NCBI GenBank assembly: GCA_015488325.1
Contig: WFOA01000083.1
Coordinates: 1 to 40,551, forward strand
Length of the DNA: 40,551 nucleotides
Source of the DNA: Acidimicrobiia bacterium
GTDB taxonomy: Bacteria > Actinomycetota > Acidimicrobiia > Spongiisociales > ZC4RG35
Reading direction: 5' to 3'
Every line of letters starts with the position of its first letter. The first letter of the stretch is position 1. Positions 7,918 to 16,747 of this stretch are shown here, piece by piece. The position numbers and the translations under genes are program-made. Under the pieces are notes generated by a model. The model searched no databases. It was given only the letters and a program-made list of their open reading frames with translations, and was not told the DNA's origin.

Positions 7918-7949
7918 CCGTTTCTTGCGGGACGTCGGGGCCGGTGCGG

Positions 7950-8714
7950 TCAGCCCTGTTGGGCGACGAGGCGGCGGTTCTTGAACTTGGCCTTGACGTA
8001 GTCGTGGTTCAAGAGCGCGATGAAGTCGATGGAGATCGACTTGGGGCAGGCCTTTTCGCATTCGCCGTGGTTCGTGCAGGACCCGAAGAACTCCTCCATC
8101 GTGTCCACCATCGCCACCACCCGGTCCCACCGCTCCGGCTGTCCCTGGGGCAACAGGTTGAGGTGCGCCACCTTGGCGGCGGTGAACAGGTTGGCGGCGC
8201 CGTTGGGACACGCCGCCACGCAGGCGCCGCAGCCGATACAGGCGGCGGCGTCGAAGGCGGTGTCCGCCACCGGCTTCGGCACCGGGATCTCGTTGGCGTC
8301 CGGGGGCGACCCGGTGTTCACCGAGATGTAGCCGCCCGCTTCGATGATCCGATCGAAGGCGGAGCGGTCCACCATGAGGTCCTTCACCACCGGGAAGGCG
8401 GCTGCCCGCCACGGTTCGACGGTGATCGTGTCCCCGTCGGAGAACTTCCGCATGTGGAGCTGGCAGGTGGCGGTGCCGAGCTGGGGGCCGTGGGGGAGCC
8501 CGTTGATCATCACCCCGCAGGCACCGCAGATCCCCTCCCGGCAGTCGCTCTCGAAGGTGATCGGCTCTTCGCCTTGGAGGACGAGCCGCTCGTTGAGGAC
8601 GTCGAGCATCTCCAGGAAGGACATGTCGGGACTCACGTCCTCCACCAGGTACGTCTTGAACCCGCCGGGGGAGGAAGGTTTCGCCTGTCTCCACACCTGA
8701 AGCGTGATGTTCAT
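7950..8714 (-). CDS. sdhB: Succinate dehydrogenase iron-sulfur subunit
   Basis: This 254-residue subunit carries electrons from FAD in SdhA to the membrane quinone site. All three clusters can be traced: the [2Fe-2S] ligands in [10 protein letters not shown] plus a later C in TATCQLH, the [4Fe-4S] motif [12 protein letters not shown], and the [3Fe-4S] motif [12 protein letters not shown]. The gene is last in an sdhC-sdhA-sdhB operon, starting 19 bp after the sdhA stop. The subunit order matches the Bacillus-type, single cytochrome b enzymes that reduce menaquinone. Confidence 0.95.
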   Translation of the reverse strand: MNITLQVWRQAKPSSPGGFKTYLVEDVSPDMSFLEMLDVLNERLVLQGEEPITFESDCREGICGACGVMINGLPHGPQLGTATCQLHMRKFSDGDTITVEPWRAAAFPVVKDLMVDRSAFDRIIEAGGYISVNTGSPPDANEIPVPKPVADTAFDAAACIGCGACVAACPNGAANLFTAAKVAHLNLLPQGQPERWDRVVAMVDTMEEFFGSCTNHGECEKACPKSISIDFIALLNHDYVKAKFKNRRLVAQQG

Positions 8715-8733
8715 CTCGTCACTCCCCTGGCCG

Positions 8734-10650
8734 TCACTTGTAGCTTCTCGTCGTCGGCGTCACGAACTCGAAGGTGAGGGGCTCCCGATGTAACACCGGC
8801 TCGGCTCCCGTCCACTCCCACGCCGAGACGTAGGAGAACTCGTCGTCGCGCCGCAGCGCCTCGCCTTCGGGGGTTTGGTACTCCTCCCGGAAGTGGGCGC
8901 CGCAGGACTCTTCCCGTTGGAGGGCGTCGATGCACATGAGCAACCCGAGCTGGAAGAAGTCGTCCACCCGGCCCGCCTTCTCCAAGGACTGGTTCACCGT
9001 CTCGTTCTCGCCGAGCACCCTGACGTCGGTCTTGAACTCTTCGTAGAGGGCCGGGATCTCCGACAGGGCCTTCTGGAGGCCTTCGGCGCTGCGGGACATG
9101 CCGCAGTAGTCCCACAGGATCCTGCCCAACTCCCGGTGGTAATGGTCGACGGTGCGGGTGCCCCGGCTCTGGAGGAAGCGGGCGATCTGGTCTTCGACGG
9201 CGTTGCGGGCCTCCGTGAACGCCGGGTCGTCGGTCGGGACCGGGTCGGTGTTCAGGTAGTCGGCCAGGTAGTCGCCGATCGTGTAGGGCAGGACGAAATA
9301 GCCGTCGGCGAGGCCCTGCATGAGGGCCGACGCCCCCAGCCGGTTGGCGCCGTGGTCGGAGAAGTTCGCCTCCCCGATGGCGAACAGCCCGGGGATGGTG
9401 GTCATCAGGTTGTAGTCCACCCACAGGCCTCCCATCGTGTAGTGGGGGGCCGGGTAGATCCTCATCGGCACCTCGTAGGGGTTCTCGTCGGTGATCCGCT
9501 CGTACATCTCGAAGAGGTTGCCGTACCGTTCTTCGATCACGTGCTTGCCGAGCCGGGCGATGGCGTCGGCGAAGTCCAAGTACACGCCGTTGTGGCGGGG
9601 TCCGACCCCGTGACCCGAGTCGACCATGCGTTTCGCCGCCCGCGAGGCGACGTCCCGGGGGACCAGGTTGCCGAACGCCGGGTACATCCGTTCCAGGTAG
9701 TAGTCCCGTTCGTCTTCGGGGATCTCATTGGGTGGGCGGTCGTCGCCGGGGTTCTTCGGCACCCAGATGCGTCCGTCGTTGCGGAGCGACTCGGACATGA
9801 GGGTGAGCTTCGACTGGAACTCGTCGCTCTGGGGGATGCAGGTGGGATGGATCTGGGTGAAACACGGGTTGGCGAACGCGGCGCCTTTCTTGTGGGCCCG
9901 CCAGATGGCGGTGGCGTTGCAGTTCATCGCGTTCGTGGACAGGTAGTAGACGTTGGCGTAGCCGCCGGTCGCCAGCACGACCGCGTGGGCGGAGTGGGAG
10001 GTGATCTCGCCGGTGGTGAGGTCCCGGACGATGATCCCGACCGCCCGGCCGTCCTTCGTCACGAGATCCAGCATCTCCTTGCGGGTGTGCAGCGTCACCG
10101 TGCCGGCGTGGACCTGGCGCATGAGCGCCTGGTAGGCACCGAGGAGGAGCTGCTGGCCGGTCTGTCCGCGGGCGTAGAACGTCCGCGACACCTGGGCGCC
10201 TCCGAAGGAGCGGTTGTCCAACAGGCCGCCGTATTCGCGGGCGAAGGGGACGCCCTGGGCCACTGCCTGGTCGATGATGTTGAGGGACACCTGGGCGAGG
10301 CGGTAGACGTTCGCCTCCCGCGACCGGTAGTCGCCCCCTTTGATCGTGTCGTAGAAGAGACGGAACACCGAGTCGCCGTCGTTCTGATAGTTCTTGGCGG
10401 CGTTGATCCCGCCCTGGGCGGCGATCGAATGGGCCCGTCGGGGACTGTCGTGGTAGGTGAAGACGTCGACGTTGTAGCCGAGCTCGCCGAAGCTGGCGGC
10501 GGCGGAGGCCCCGGCCAGGCCGGTGCCGACGACGATGATCCGGTACTTGCGTTTGTTGGCGGGGTTGACCAGCCGGATCGAGAACTTGTGCTCGTCCCAT
10601 TTGTCCTCGAGGGGACCGGCCGGGACTTTCGGGTCGAGTTCGATGGGCAT
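8734..10650 (-). CDS. sdhA: Succinate dehydrogenase flavoprotein subunit
   Basis: This 638-residue FAD subunit oxidises succinate to fumarate. It shows the dinucleotide-binding motif [19 protein letters not shown] at about 40-58, the [13 protein letters not shown] segment whose histidine binds FAD covalently, the [15 protein letters not shown] catalytic segment, and [17 protein letters not shown] near the C-terminal part of the FAD domain. The ATG at 10650 has GAGGA upstream and follows the sdhC stop by 8 bp. The frame is open far upstream through the sdhC region, but that part is antisense-type shadow in another frame and is not coding. Confidence 0.96.
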   Translation of the reverse strand: MPIELDPKVPAGPLEDKWDEHKFSIRLVNPANKRKYRIIVVGTGLAGASAAASFGELGYNVDVFTYHDSPRRAHSIAAQGGINAAKNYQNDGDSVFRLFYDTIKGGDYRSREANVYRLAQVSLNIIDQAVAQGVPFAREYGGLLDNRSFGGAQVSRTFYARGQTGQQLLLGAYQALMRQVHAGTVTLHTRKEMLDLVTKDGRAVGIIVRDLTTGEITSHSAHAVVLATGGYANVYYLSTNAMNCNATAIWRAHKKGAAFANPCFTQIHPTCIPQSDEFQSKLTLMSESLRNDGRIWVPKNPGDDRPPNEIPEDERDYYLERMYPAFGNLVPRDVASRAAKRMVDSGHGVGPRHNGVYLDFADAIARLGKHVIEERYGNLFEMYERITDENPYEVPMRIYPAPHYTMGGLWVDYNLMTTIPGLFAIGEANFSDHGANRLGASALMQGLADGYFVLPYTIGDYLADYLNTDPVPTDDPAFTEARNAVEDQIARFLQSRGTRTVDHYHRELGRILWDYCGMSRSAEGLQKALSEIPALYEEFKTDVRVLGENETVNQSLEKAGRVDDFFQLGLLMCIDALQREESCGAHFREEYQTPEGEALRRDDEFSYVSAWEWTGAEPVLHREPLTFEFVTPTTRSYK

Positions 10651-10658
10651 GGGCGTCC

Positions 10659-11402
10659 TCACTTCACGATTCCGGTGAGCACCGCCACCGGGAAGCTCAC
10701 GTTGCCGATCACGATCACCGCCGCGAAGGCCTGGGCGAACCAGCGACGCCAGCGGTTGAAGGTGGGGTGGTTCACCCCGAGGCTCTGGAACATCGACCAG
10801 GCACCGTGGAAGATGTGCACGCCCAACAGCAGATTGGCGACAATGTAGAGGACCGACACGGGCCAGCGCGAGAACGAGTCGACGAAGTTCCGGTAGATGT
10901 CGCCCCGGACGAAGGTGTCGGGGGCGAAGGGCTGGATCCCCCAGGTGAAGTCGGCGAGGTGGAACAGGAGATAGGCGAGGACGATCACCCCGCTCCAGCG
11001 CATGGTCCGGGACGCGTAGTTGGCGACCAGGTACTGGCGGGGACCCTGGTAGCCCTCGGGTCGAGCCCGGTGGTTCATGACGGTGAGGGCGTAGGCGGCG
11101 TGGATGTGGAGGGCGAAGGCGACGATGAGGCCGATCCTGATCACCCAGAGCAGCCAGAACTTGGGGACGATCGGGAACAGCAACGACCGGAGCGCCTCTC
11201 CGTACAGGTCGATCTCGTAGGCGCCTTCCTCCTCGAGGAACCCGATGTACACCTTCAGGTTCCCGATCATGTGGGAGAGGACGAAGCCGAGGAGCAGGAC
11301 TCCGGTGATGCCCATCACCCATTTCTTGCCGATGGCCGACCGGTAGAACTCGACGGGCCAGGGGAGCCGTCGGCCGGGTCGGGAAGATGTCGTCGTAGCC
11401 AC
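10659..11402 (-). CDS. sdhC: Succinate dehydrogenase cytochrome b558 subunit
   Basis: This 247-residue membrane anchor has five hydrophobic helices, so it is the single-subunit, diheme-type cytochrome b of Bacillus-like complexes; no sdhD is present or needed. Candidate heme-ligand histidines are in [33 protein letters not shown] and [12 protein letters not shown] chose the GTG at 11402 because GAGG precedes it by five bases and the upstream residues are Arg/Gly-rich without family resemblance. Loading electrons into menaquinone is inferred from the subunit type. Confidence 0.9.
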   Translation of the reverse strand: MATTTSSRPGRRLPWPVEFYRSAIGKKWVMGITGVLLLGFVLSHMIGNLKVYIGFLEEEGAYEIDLYGEALRSLLFPIVPKFWLLWVIRIGLIVAFALHIHAAYALTVMNHRARPEGYQGPRQYLVANYASRTMRWSGVIVLAYLLFHLADFTWGIQPFAPDTFVRGDIYRNFVDSFSRWPVSVLYIVANLLLGVHIFHGAWSMFQSLGVNHPTFNRWRRWFAQAFAAVIVIGNVSFPVAVLTGIVK

Positions 11403-11597
11403 TCCAACCTCGTGTTCGGCGTGTCCCCATTGAAGCACGCCGATTCGGCCGCCCGATCCGCCCGTCGGCATGGCCGGGCCGTGGTGGTCTTGCTCCGTTC
11501 CCCGCCGAGACCTGGGGGAGAGACCCCGTCGGCGCCGGGCCTCGTCGGCGTGGAGGCGGGGACGGGGGTGCACCGGTGAGGCCGTCGAGAAGGGGTC

Positions 11598-11626
11598 TTG
11601 ACGGCGCGCGCGGGGTCTGTCATGAT
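11598..11626 (+). promoter_or_regulatory. Candidate whiB promoter
   Basis: TTGACG at 11598-11603 and CATGAT at 11621-11626 are 17 bp apart. Transcription would begin near 11633, about 40 bases before the WhiB start codon. Confidence 0.5.
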
Positions 11627-11634
11627 CACAATGT

Positions 11635-11644
11635 TGTAATTACA
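11635..11644 (+). promoter_or_regulatory. Palindromic operator-like site at the whiB transcription start
   Basis: TGTAATTACA is a perfect 10-bp palindrome in an otherwise very GC-rich region. It lies right at the expected start of transcription of whiB, where a bound dimer would repress. The regulator is unknown. Confidence 0.4.
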
Positions 11645-11673
11645 CCGATGTGATGAGGGGGGGAGGAGTCCCC

Positions 11674-11952
11674 ATGCAGGCGAAGCTCATCGAGGCCCTG
11701 GCGGTCGACGAGCTCTCCTGGCAGGACTACGCCAACTGTCGTGGCGCCGACGCCGACCTGTTCTTCCCGGAGCGTGGGGCGTCCACCCGGCGGGCGAAGG
11801 CCATCTGCCGGGCATGCGACGTCAGGGTCGAATGCCTCGAGTTCGCGATCGCCAACGGCGAGAAGTTCGGCATCTGGGGTGGGTTGTCGGAGCGTGAACG
11901 GCGCCGGATCCGTCGGGAGCGTCTCATCGCAGCCGCCCGCCGGGTGTCGTGA
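11674..11952 (+). CDS. WhiB family transcriptional regulator
   Basis: This 92-residue protein binds a redox- or NO-sensitive [4Fe-4S] cluster and acts with the principal sigma factor at promoters. The four cysteines are C22 (ANCRG), C45 and C48 (CRAC) and C54 (ECLEF). The GIWGG turn (about 66-70) and the basic RERRRIRRERL tail that contacts DNA are all present. The ATG at 11674 is preceded by GGGAGGAG at a good distance; an earlier in-frame ATG at 11650 is not. The family is restricted to actinobacteria and their phages, which is the strongest taxonomic marker in the window. I cannot assign it to a numbered WhiB subgroup. Confidence 0.93.
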   Translation: MQAKLIEALAVDELSWQDYANCRGADADLFFPERGASTRRAKAICRACDVRVECLEFAIANGEKFGIWGGLSERERRRIRRERLIAAARRVS

Positions 11953-11980
11953 ACACGGTCGAGAGGCGCGGGCGGCTGCG

Positions 11981-11986
11981 TAGACT
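11981..11986 (+). promoter_or_regulatory. -10 hexamer upstream of the membrane-anchored hypothetical gene
   Basis: TAGACT lies about 30 bases before the GTG at 12017, giving a short leader that contains the GAGAAGGA ribosome-binding site. No convincing -35 is seen. Confidence 0.35.
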
Positions 11987-12016
11987 GGTGGTTGGTCCCC
12001 GAGAGAAGGACACGAG

Positions 12017-12970
12017 GTGGATCCTCTCGCCACTGCCCTCCTGATCCTCGTGGCGGCCCTCGCGGTCGTCGCGTTCCTGATGCAGCGTGCACGTCGCCGA
12101 CTCGAAGAGGTCGGTTTGGAGGCGAAACCGAAGACGCCGGGTGTCGGAGTCCCCGAACCGGAGGCCGACCTCGACGTGGTGCATCCCCGTCCGAAGGTCG
12201 TCGACATGCACGTGGTCGACGAGGAGGCCCGGGTCACCTTCGACGTCGCCCTGCCCGACGAACCCGACGAGGTGCTCACCGAGCTGCTCTTGGCCGAAGC
12301 CGTCGAAGTGGTGCGGGAGAAACGCCACACCCTCCCGATGAGCCAGGTCACCAAGGTGGTGGTGTACGCGGGGAAGGGAACCCCTCGCCGGGTGGCCGAG
12401 ACCACCCTCGACACGCCGGGCGAGCTGCCGCCTCGACCCAGCGTCCCGTCGGTCCTCAACCTGACGACGATCGCCGCCGACCCCCTCGAGCAGCAGTTCG
12501 AAGAGCCGATCGGTCCCGTCCCCGGGGTGGAGGCGCCGACCGGGGCCGACGTGCTCCCGCCGATCGGTCGGGAGCTGAAACTCCCGAAGGCGGTGGAGAC
12601 GGGCCTGCGTGCCCTCGGGGTCGACCCGGAGACGATGACGGCCACCGAGCTGGTGTCGGGGACGTTGCGGCTGTTGGGATACCGGATCGAACCGGGGGTC
12701 GGTCCCGGCACCTACATGGCGACGAAGGGCGGGACGAAGACGTTCATCATGGAGGATCTGTACCGGGAGGACGGCCATCCCGAACTCGAAGAGTCGATGA
12801 TCCGGCGGTTCATCGTCGAGTTCGGCCAGTCGGGGGCCGACCGCGGCCTGTTGGTCTCCGAGAAGTACGCCCCCTTCCAGATCTACGACTGGGAGCGCCG
12901 GGAGCCGCGTTGTCGGTTCCTCACCCGTGAACGACTGCAGAAGCTCGTCGACTCGCTCGCCCTGGGCTGA
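12017..12970 (+). CDS. Membrane-anchored hypothetical protein
   Basis: This 317-residue protein has a GTG start at 12017 with GAGAAGGA upstream. It begins with one transmembrane helix (residues about 5-22) followed by a basic stretch QRARRRLEE, so the bulk probably faces the cytoplasm. The middle part (about 55-120) is an alpha/beta segment (VVDMHVVDEEARVTFDVAL...VTKVVVYAG). The C-terminal 130 residues are a compact domain with GYRIEPGVGPGTYMATKGGTKTFIMEDL and RRFIVEFGQSGADRGLLVSEKYAPFQIYDWE. That layout is reminiscent of restriction-endonuclease-like folds of the Mrr type, but I cannot identify a catalytic set. The function is unknown. Confidence 0.75.
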   Translation: MDPLATALLILVAALAVVAFLMQRARRRLEEVGLEAKPKTPGVGVPEPEADLDVVHPRPKVVDMHVVDEEARVTFDVALPDEPDEVLTELLLAEAVEVVREKRHTLPMSQVTKVVVYAGKGTPRRVAETTLDTPGELPPRPSVPSVLNLTTIAADPLEQQFEEPIGPVPGVEAPTGADVLPPIGRELKLPKAVETGLRALGVDPETMTATELVSGTLRLLGYRIEPGVGPGTYMATKGGTKTFIMEDLYREDGHPELEESMIRRFIVEFGQSGADRGLLVSEKYAPFQIYDWERREPRCRFLTRERLQKLVDSLALG

Positions 12971-13045
12971 GGGAACCCTTCGACGCCGCGGCGACGTCAC
13001 AGTGGTGGAAGCCCGGTGGGTGACCGGGCCGACGAGGTGAGGGGG

Positions 13046-13051
13046 TAGAAT
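13046..13051 (+). promoter_or_regulatory. -10 hexamer of tatA
   Basis: TAGAAT is followed by a short leader with AGGAGG at 13061-13066 and the tatA GTG at 13072. There is no good -35 at normal spacing. Confidence 0.4.
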
Positions 13052-13071
13052 GCGGGGAGAAGGAGGCCCCA

Positions 13072-13251
13072 GTGTTCGGATTGAGAGGCCAGGAACTCAT
13101 CATCATCCTCGTGGTGGTGCTGCTGCTCTTCGGGGCGCGGAAACTCCCCGAACTGGCGCGCTCGTTGGGGGCGTCGGCCAAAGAGTTCCGCAAAGGCATC
13201 GAAGAGGGCGCCAAAGGCGACGACGGGGACCAGCCCTCCGAAGAGTCCTGA
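13072..13251 (+). CDS. tatA: Sec-independent translocase subunit TatA/E
   Basis: This 59-residue protein begins MFGLRGQELIIILVVVLLLFGARKLPELARSLG. That is one membrane helix, then the conserved FG hinge and the KLPELARSLG amphipathic helix, then KEFRKGIEEG and an acidic tail. These features define TatA/E, the pore-forming part of the twin-arginine export system. A GTG start has a perfect AGGAGG five bases upstream. It precedes the SigE-like operon, recalling the M. tuberculosis sigE-rseA-htrA-tatB neighbourhood. No tatC is in the window. Confidence 0.9.
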   Translation: MFGLRGQELIIILVVVLLLFGARKLPELARSLGASAKEFRKGIEEGAKGDDGDQPSEES

Positions 13252-13302
13252 TTCCGCCCGGGAACCCCTCGCCGGTCGACGGCGTTGATTCGGTGGGCCG
13301 TC

Positions 13303-13809
13303 ATGGTTGAGACGGCATCGGACATCTCGTGGGAGGACGTGGCGCGCGTCTATGGGCGGAAGATCTACAACTTCGCGTATCGGCTCACGGGGAATCCCGA
13401 CGACGCCCACGACCTCGTCCAGGAGGTGCTGTTGCGGGTCCGCCGTGGGCTCCCCACCTACCGGCCGGGGTCGTTCGAAGGCTGGCTGTGGCGGATCACC
13501 CGCAACGCCTTCCTCGACGACGTGCGGCGCCGGAAACGGCGGCCGACGACCGCCCTCCCCGACGAGCTCGACCGCACCGGGCTGGTGTCGTCGCCGGCAC
13601 CCGACGAGGTGCTGGCGTCGATTCGGCTGGGTGAGGACATCCAGAAGGCCCTCCTCGACCTCCCCTACGACTTCCGGGAGGCGGTGGTGTTGTGTGACGT
13701 CGTCGGCCTCTCCTACGAGGAGATCGCCCAGGCGGTGGAGGCTCCCATCGGGACGGTCAGAAGTAGGATCCACCGGGGGCGGCGCATGCTGAGGGAGCGG
13801 CTGGGATGA
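13303..13809 (+). CDS. ECF RNA polymerase sigma factor, SigE-like
   Basis: This 168-residue group 4 sigma factor directs RNA polymerase to stress promoters. Region 2 is visible as YNFAYRLTGNPDDAHDLVQEVLLRV and FEGWLWRITRNAFLDDVRRRKRR. Region 4 is visible as LPYDFREAVVLCDVVGLSYEEIAQAVEAPIGTVRSRIHRGRRML. I prefer the ATG at 13303; a TTG 18 bases upstream is in frame, and neither has a clear ribosome-binding site. The next gene overlaps it by 4 bp and encodes a zinc-finger anti-sigma factor, so the two form a classic sigma/anti-sigma pair. The neighbourhood with tatA and htrA makes a cell-envelope stress role likely. Confidence 0.92.
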   Translation: MVETASDISWEDVARVYGRKIYNFAYRLTGNPDDAHDLVQEVLLRVRRGLPTYRPGSFEGWLWRITRNAFLDDVRRRKRRPTTALPDELDRTGLVSSPAPDEVLASIRLGEDIQKALLDLPYDFREAVVLCDVVGLSYEEIAQAVEAPIGTVRSRIHRGRRMLRERLG

Positions 13810-14225
13810 TCCATCTGGGCGAACTGTTGTCGGCCCATCTCGACGGGGAGCTGTCCCCGGCCGAGCGGGACCGGGTGGCCGAACATCTGGAAGAGTGCGA
13901 CCGCTGCCGGGACGAACTCGAAGAGCTGGCGGCGGCACGGGCGGCGGTCCGGTCGCTGCCGCTGGTGGAGGTCCCCGCGGCGGCGTTGGGTCTGCCGGAG
14001 CCGGTCGTCGTGCCCCTGACCCGACGGAAGTCGGTGTGGGCGGGGATGGCCGCCGCCGCGGCCGCCATCTCGATCGTCGTCGCCTCCGTGCTCGCACCCG
14101 ACGGCACCGCCGTCACCCCCCAGGACCTGTCCGACCCCTTCGGAGCCCGGGTCTCCCTCGACCCCGGGTTCACGCCGACCAAGGTCGCCCAGGTTCGGGT
14201 CGCCACGGGAGAGTTCGCCGAATGA
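13806..14225 (+). CDS. Zinc-finger (ZAS) anti-sigma factor, RseA/RsiA-like
   Basis: This is a 139-residue anti-sigma factor. The zf-HC2 motif is in the first 35 residues: H11 in SAHLDGELSP, and H27-x3-C31-x2-C34 in EHLEECDRCRDEL. One transmembrane helix follows at about 78-95, then a short extracytoplasmic tail of about 40 residues. It would hold the sigma factor at the membrane until a signal triggers release. It overlaps the sigma gene (ATGA at 13806) and the next gene (ATGA at 14222), so all three are co-translated. Confidence 0.9.
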   Translation: MIHLGELLSAHLDGELSPAERDRVAEHLEECDRCRDELEELAAARAAVRSLPLVEVPAAALGLPEPVVVPLTRRKSVWAGMAAAAAAISIVVASVLAPDGTAVTPQDLSDPFGARVSLDPGFTPTKVAQVRVATGEFAE

Positions 14226-15160
14226 GGAAGGCGCCGCTCCTCGTCGTGATGGTCCTCCTCACCCCGGTGATCACCGCCGCCGACCTGTCCGACTACCTGG
14301 AGCGGTCCACCACCGCCGAATTCCAAGGAGACCAGATCGTCACCTGCGCCACGCCCGACGGGGTCCGCGACGCCGTCCTCCAGATCGTCGGACGGGACGG
14401 GTCGTTGGTCGTCACGTCGCCGGTCGGAGACGGCGAGTCCCTCAGTGCCGGCTACGGGTCGCTGGCGGTGGCCGGACCCGACGGGTCGGTGCGGGCCACC
14501 CAGGTGGCGTCGGCCACCGACGGTCCGGGACCCGACCGTTATTCGATCGTCGAGACGATCCCCGGTGTCTATCTGGGCCGGTCGGCGGAGACGGTGGTGG
14601 TGGAACGGGACGGCGAAGCCCGGGCACGGATGACCTTCGACGCCGAGACCGGGGCGCTGCTGCGCAGCATCGTCTTCCAGGCAGGCCAACGGGTGTACTG
14701 CGACGCCCGCATGGTCAGCTTCGACCCGTCGGCACCCGGGATCGTCACCTCCGGAGCCGAGCCGGAGGTGGTCCACGTCCTCGAATCCACGGCCGAGTTC
14801 GACCCGCGGGCCCTCCCCGACGAGGTGGAAGGGTTCGTCCGTCTCGACCAGTACCGCTACGACGACTCCAGCGTGCTCGCCTACTACTCCGACGGCTTCT
14901 TCGCCTTCACCCTGCTCCACTCTCGGCGCCCCGTCCGGCTGGAGACCTCCGAGGCGCTGACCCGTGTCGAATCGGGGAACGGCTTCTACGAACGGATCTA
15001 CGGTCCCGGCACCTCCCTTTACGTCTGGGAGTCCCGGCTGGGGGGCCTCGCCATGTTCGGGGACCTCCCCCCGGACCTCCAAGACCGGGTGCTCGCCGGC
15101 CTCCCCGAACCCGACCAGCCGTCGATCTTCATCCGCTGGTGGCGCAGGATCTTCGGTTGA
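14222..15160 (+). CDS. Exported RseB/MucB-like sigma-factor regulatory protein
   Basis: This 312-residue protein has a signal peptide (MRKAPLLVVMVLLTPVITAADL, cleavage probably after about residue 19). The mature part is rich in beta-strands: a domain of about 170 residues ending in QRVYCDARM, then a second domain (PDEVEGFVRLDQYRYDDSSVLAYYSDGFFAFTLLHSRR). This two-domain pattern, and the position directly behind a sigma/anti-sigma pair with an ATGA overlap, match MucB/RseB, which binds and protects the anti-sigma factor outside the membrane. The sequence match alone is weak, so the call rests partly on context. Confidence 0.65.
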   Translation: MRKAPLLVVMVLLTPVITAADLSDYLERSTTAEFQGDQIVTCATPDGVRDAVLQIVGRDGSLVVTSPVGDGESLSAGYGSLAVAGPDGSVRATQVASATDGPGPDRYSIVETIPGVYLGRSAETVVVERDGEARARMTFDAETGALLRSIVFQAGQRVYCDARMVSFDPSAPGIVTSGAEPEVVHVLESTAEFDPRALPDEVEGFVRLDQYRYDDSSVLAYYSDGFFAFTLLHSRRPVRLETSEALTRVESGNGFYERIYGPGTSLYVWESRLGGLAMFGDLPPDLQDRVLAGLPEPDQPSIFIRWWRRIFG

Positions 15161-15167
15161 ACCCGCT

Positions 15168-15626
15168 TCAGATCCTGCCGAGCGCCGCCGGGTAGGCGTC
15201 GAAGGGCCGGGCCTCGGAGAGCTGGTCGGTGGCGATGATGTCGCGGATCACCCCGTCGGCGTCGAGGACGTAGGTGGTCCGCATGGCGCATCCGAGCTCG
15301 TCGTTGAAGCAGCCGTACGCCTGGGTGACGGCCCCGTGAGGCCAGAAATCGGAGAGGATCGGGAAGTCGAACCCTTCCTGGGTGGCCCACGCCTTGTTGG
15401 AGAAGATGGTGTCGCAGGTGATGACCACCACCTTGCCGTCCGCCTGGGAGAGCTCGTCGTGGTGGTCCCGGATCTCGCACAGTTCGCCGGTGCAGACGCC
15501 GGTGAAGGGGAAGGGGATGAACACGATCAGGGCCTTGTGGCCGGCCAGGTCGGCGAGGGAGACCGGGTTGCGGTCCTGATCCATCAACGTGAAGTCGGGG
15601 GCTTTCGAACCTACCTGGGCAGACAT
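15168..15626 (-). CDS. Peroxiredoxin, AhpE/BCP type
   Basis: This 152-residue thiol peroxidase reduces peroxides in the cytoplasm. The active-site motif PFTGVCTGELC places the peroxidatic cysteine at C45 with T42 three residues before it and a conserved arginine at R116 (MRTTYVLD). The PFTGVCxGELC form resembles AhpE and related one-cysteine enzymes; further cysteines at 50, 71, 106 and 113 could act as resolving residues. I chose the ATG at 15626 because GGAGGAG lies just upstream. It converges on the RseB-like gene with only 7 bp between stops. Confidence 0.92.
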   Translation of the reverse strand: MSAQVGSKAPDFTLMDQDRNPVSLADLAGHKALIVFIPFPFTGVCTGELCEIRDHHDELSQADGKVVVITCDTIFSNKAWATQEGFDFPILSDFWPHGAVTQAYGCFNDELGCAMRTTYVLDADGVIRDIIATDQLSEARPFDAYPAALGRI

Positions 15627-15670
15627 GTCTCCTCCGTCGTCGTGGCGGATGCCGATGCTACCCGCCGGGT

Positions 15671-16747
15671 TCAGGCCAGATCGTCGAGGAGCACCCGGGC
15701 GGCCCATGCCACCGGATCTTCCAGCTCCGCCGCCGTCGGGAACCGTCCCGTCTTCCGCCACACCGAGTCGAGGGCGTCCTGGCCGTAGCGGCGCACCACC
15801 TCCCGGCAGAACCCGACACCTCGGGCGATGGCGGCGGGCTCCACGAAGGTGGCGGCGAGGGCGGTGCCTTCGGCACCCAACCCGTCGGCACGGTCGTCGT
15901 CACGGTGGGCGTACAGCCGGTCGAGGTCGGGGAGCAGTTCGGCGGCGGCCCGTTCCACCAGGAGACGGGTGAAACCGCCGACGAACCCGAGGAAGGCCTC
16001 CAGCTCGGCCTGTTCCCGGCGGAGCTCCTCGCTGTCGAACAGTTCGGCGAACACGTCGGGGTCGATCGCCCCCGGTTCGGGACCGCCCTGCATGCCCGCC
16101 AGGAGGTCCCCGAGGCGTTCGGGGTCGATCCGCACCGCACCTCCGAAGCGGGCGAGGAGTTCGATCAGGTGGTCGAACGCCCACGGCACCCGGAAGACCC
16201 CCCGGTGGGCGGTCTCGTTGACGGCGACCCACAGCCGAACATGGCGGGGGTCGAGGCCGTGGCGGGCGGTGAAGTCGTCGATGTTGGGGACCACGAAGGT
16301 GGTGGGACGGTCCCCACGGACGGGGACGCCGGCGTCGAAGCTCGCCATCACCCACCGGGCGAGGGCGCCGACGAGGGAGCCGAGCTGCATCCCCGCCAGG
16401 GCGGGGCCGAGGGGCCCGAGGATGGCGGCGGTCGGTCCGGTGGCGACGTCGGCCATCCCGGAGAGGGAGTCGGCCAGGTAGGCGAGACCTTCCAGGGACT
16501 CCAACGCCCAGGTCGGACCGTCGACGGGGAGCACGTCGGGGGCGGGAACGACGGGGAAGGGGGCGACCTGTTCCAGCCGGAACTCGGCGAGGCGGGTGAG
16601 CTCCCGGAACTCTTCCGCCGCCCACGGCTCGACCGGCTCCCGTTCGCCTGCCAGATGCCGGGCCATCTCGGCGGCGAGCTTCAGGTTGACCGGTCCGGGC
16701 TGGTCGAAGAGTTCGAAGAGTCGGGAGAACAGGTCGTCGTCGCTCAT
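15671..16747 (-). CDS. DUF2342 (zinc metalloprotease-like) protein with altered metal motif
   Basis: This 358-residue protein is of the actinobacterial DUF2342 / 'putative hydrolase' family. Recognisable parts are the Gly/Ala-rich GPLGPALAGMQLGSLVGALARWVM stretch at about 111-134, VPNIDDFTARHGLDPRHVRLWVAVNETAHRGVF at about 153-185, the following VPW, and the AFLGFVGGFTRLLV segment near 251-264. Family members normally carry a HExxH zinc site in the second segment; here it reads NETAH (177-181), so the first histidine is replaced. The downstream VGGF also departs from the acidic EG-type motif I expect. It is probably not an active zinc protease. The ATG at 16747 overlaps the htrA stop as ATGA. 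Confidence 0.75.
   Translation of the reverse strand: MSDDDLFSRLFELFDQPGPVNLKLAAEMARHLAGEREPVEPWAAEEFRELTRLAEFRLEQVAPFPVVPAPDVLPVDGPTWALESLEGLAYLADSLSGMADVATGPTAAILGPLGPALAGMQLGSLVGALARWVMASFDAGVPVRGDRPTTFVVPNIDDFTARHGLDPRHVRLWVAVNETAHRGVFRVPWAFDHLIELLARFGGAVRIDPERLGDLLAGMQGGPEPGAIDPDVFAELFDSEELRREQAELEAFLGFVGGFTRLLVERAAAELLPDLDRLYAHRDDDRADGLGAEGTALAATFVEPAAIARGVGFCREVVRRYGQDALDSVWRKTGRFPTAAELEDPVAWAARVLLDDLA

Noticed and set aside
10651-11430. Long upstream extension of the sdhA frame
   Set aside because: It lies over sdhC in another frame, lacks family similarity, and the ATG at 10650 has a ribosome-binding site and the proper SdhA N-terminus.
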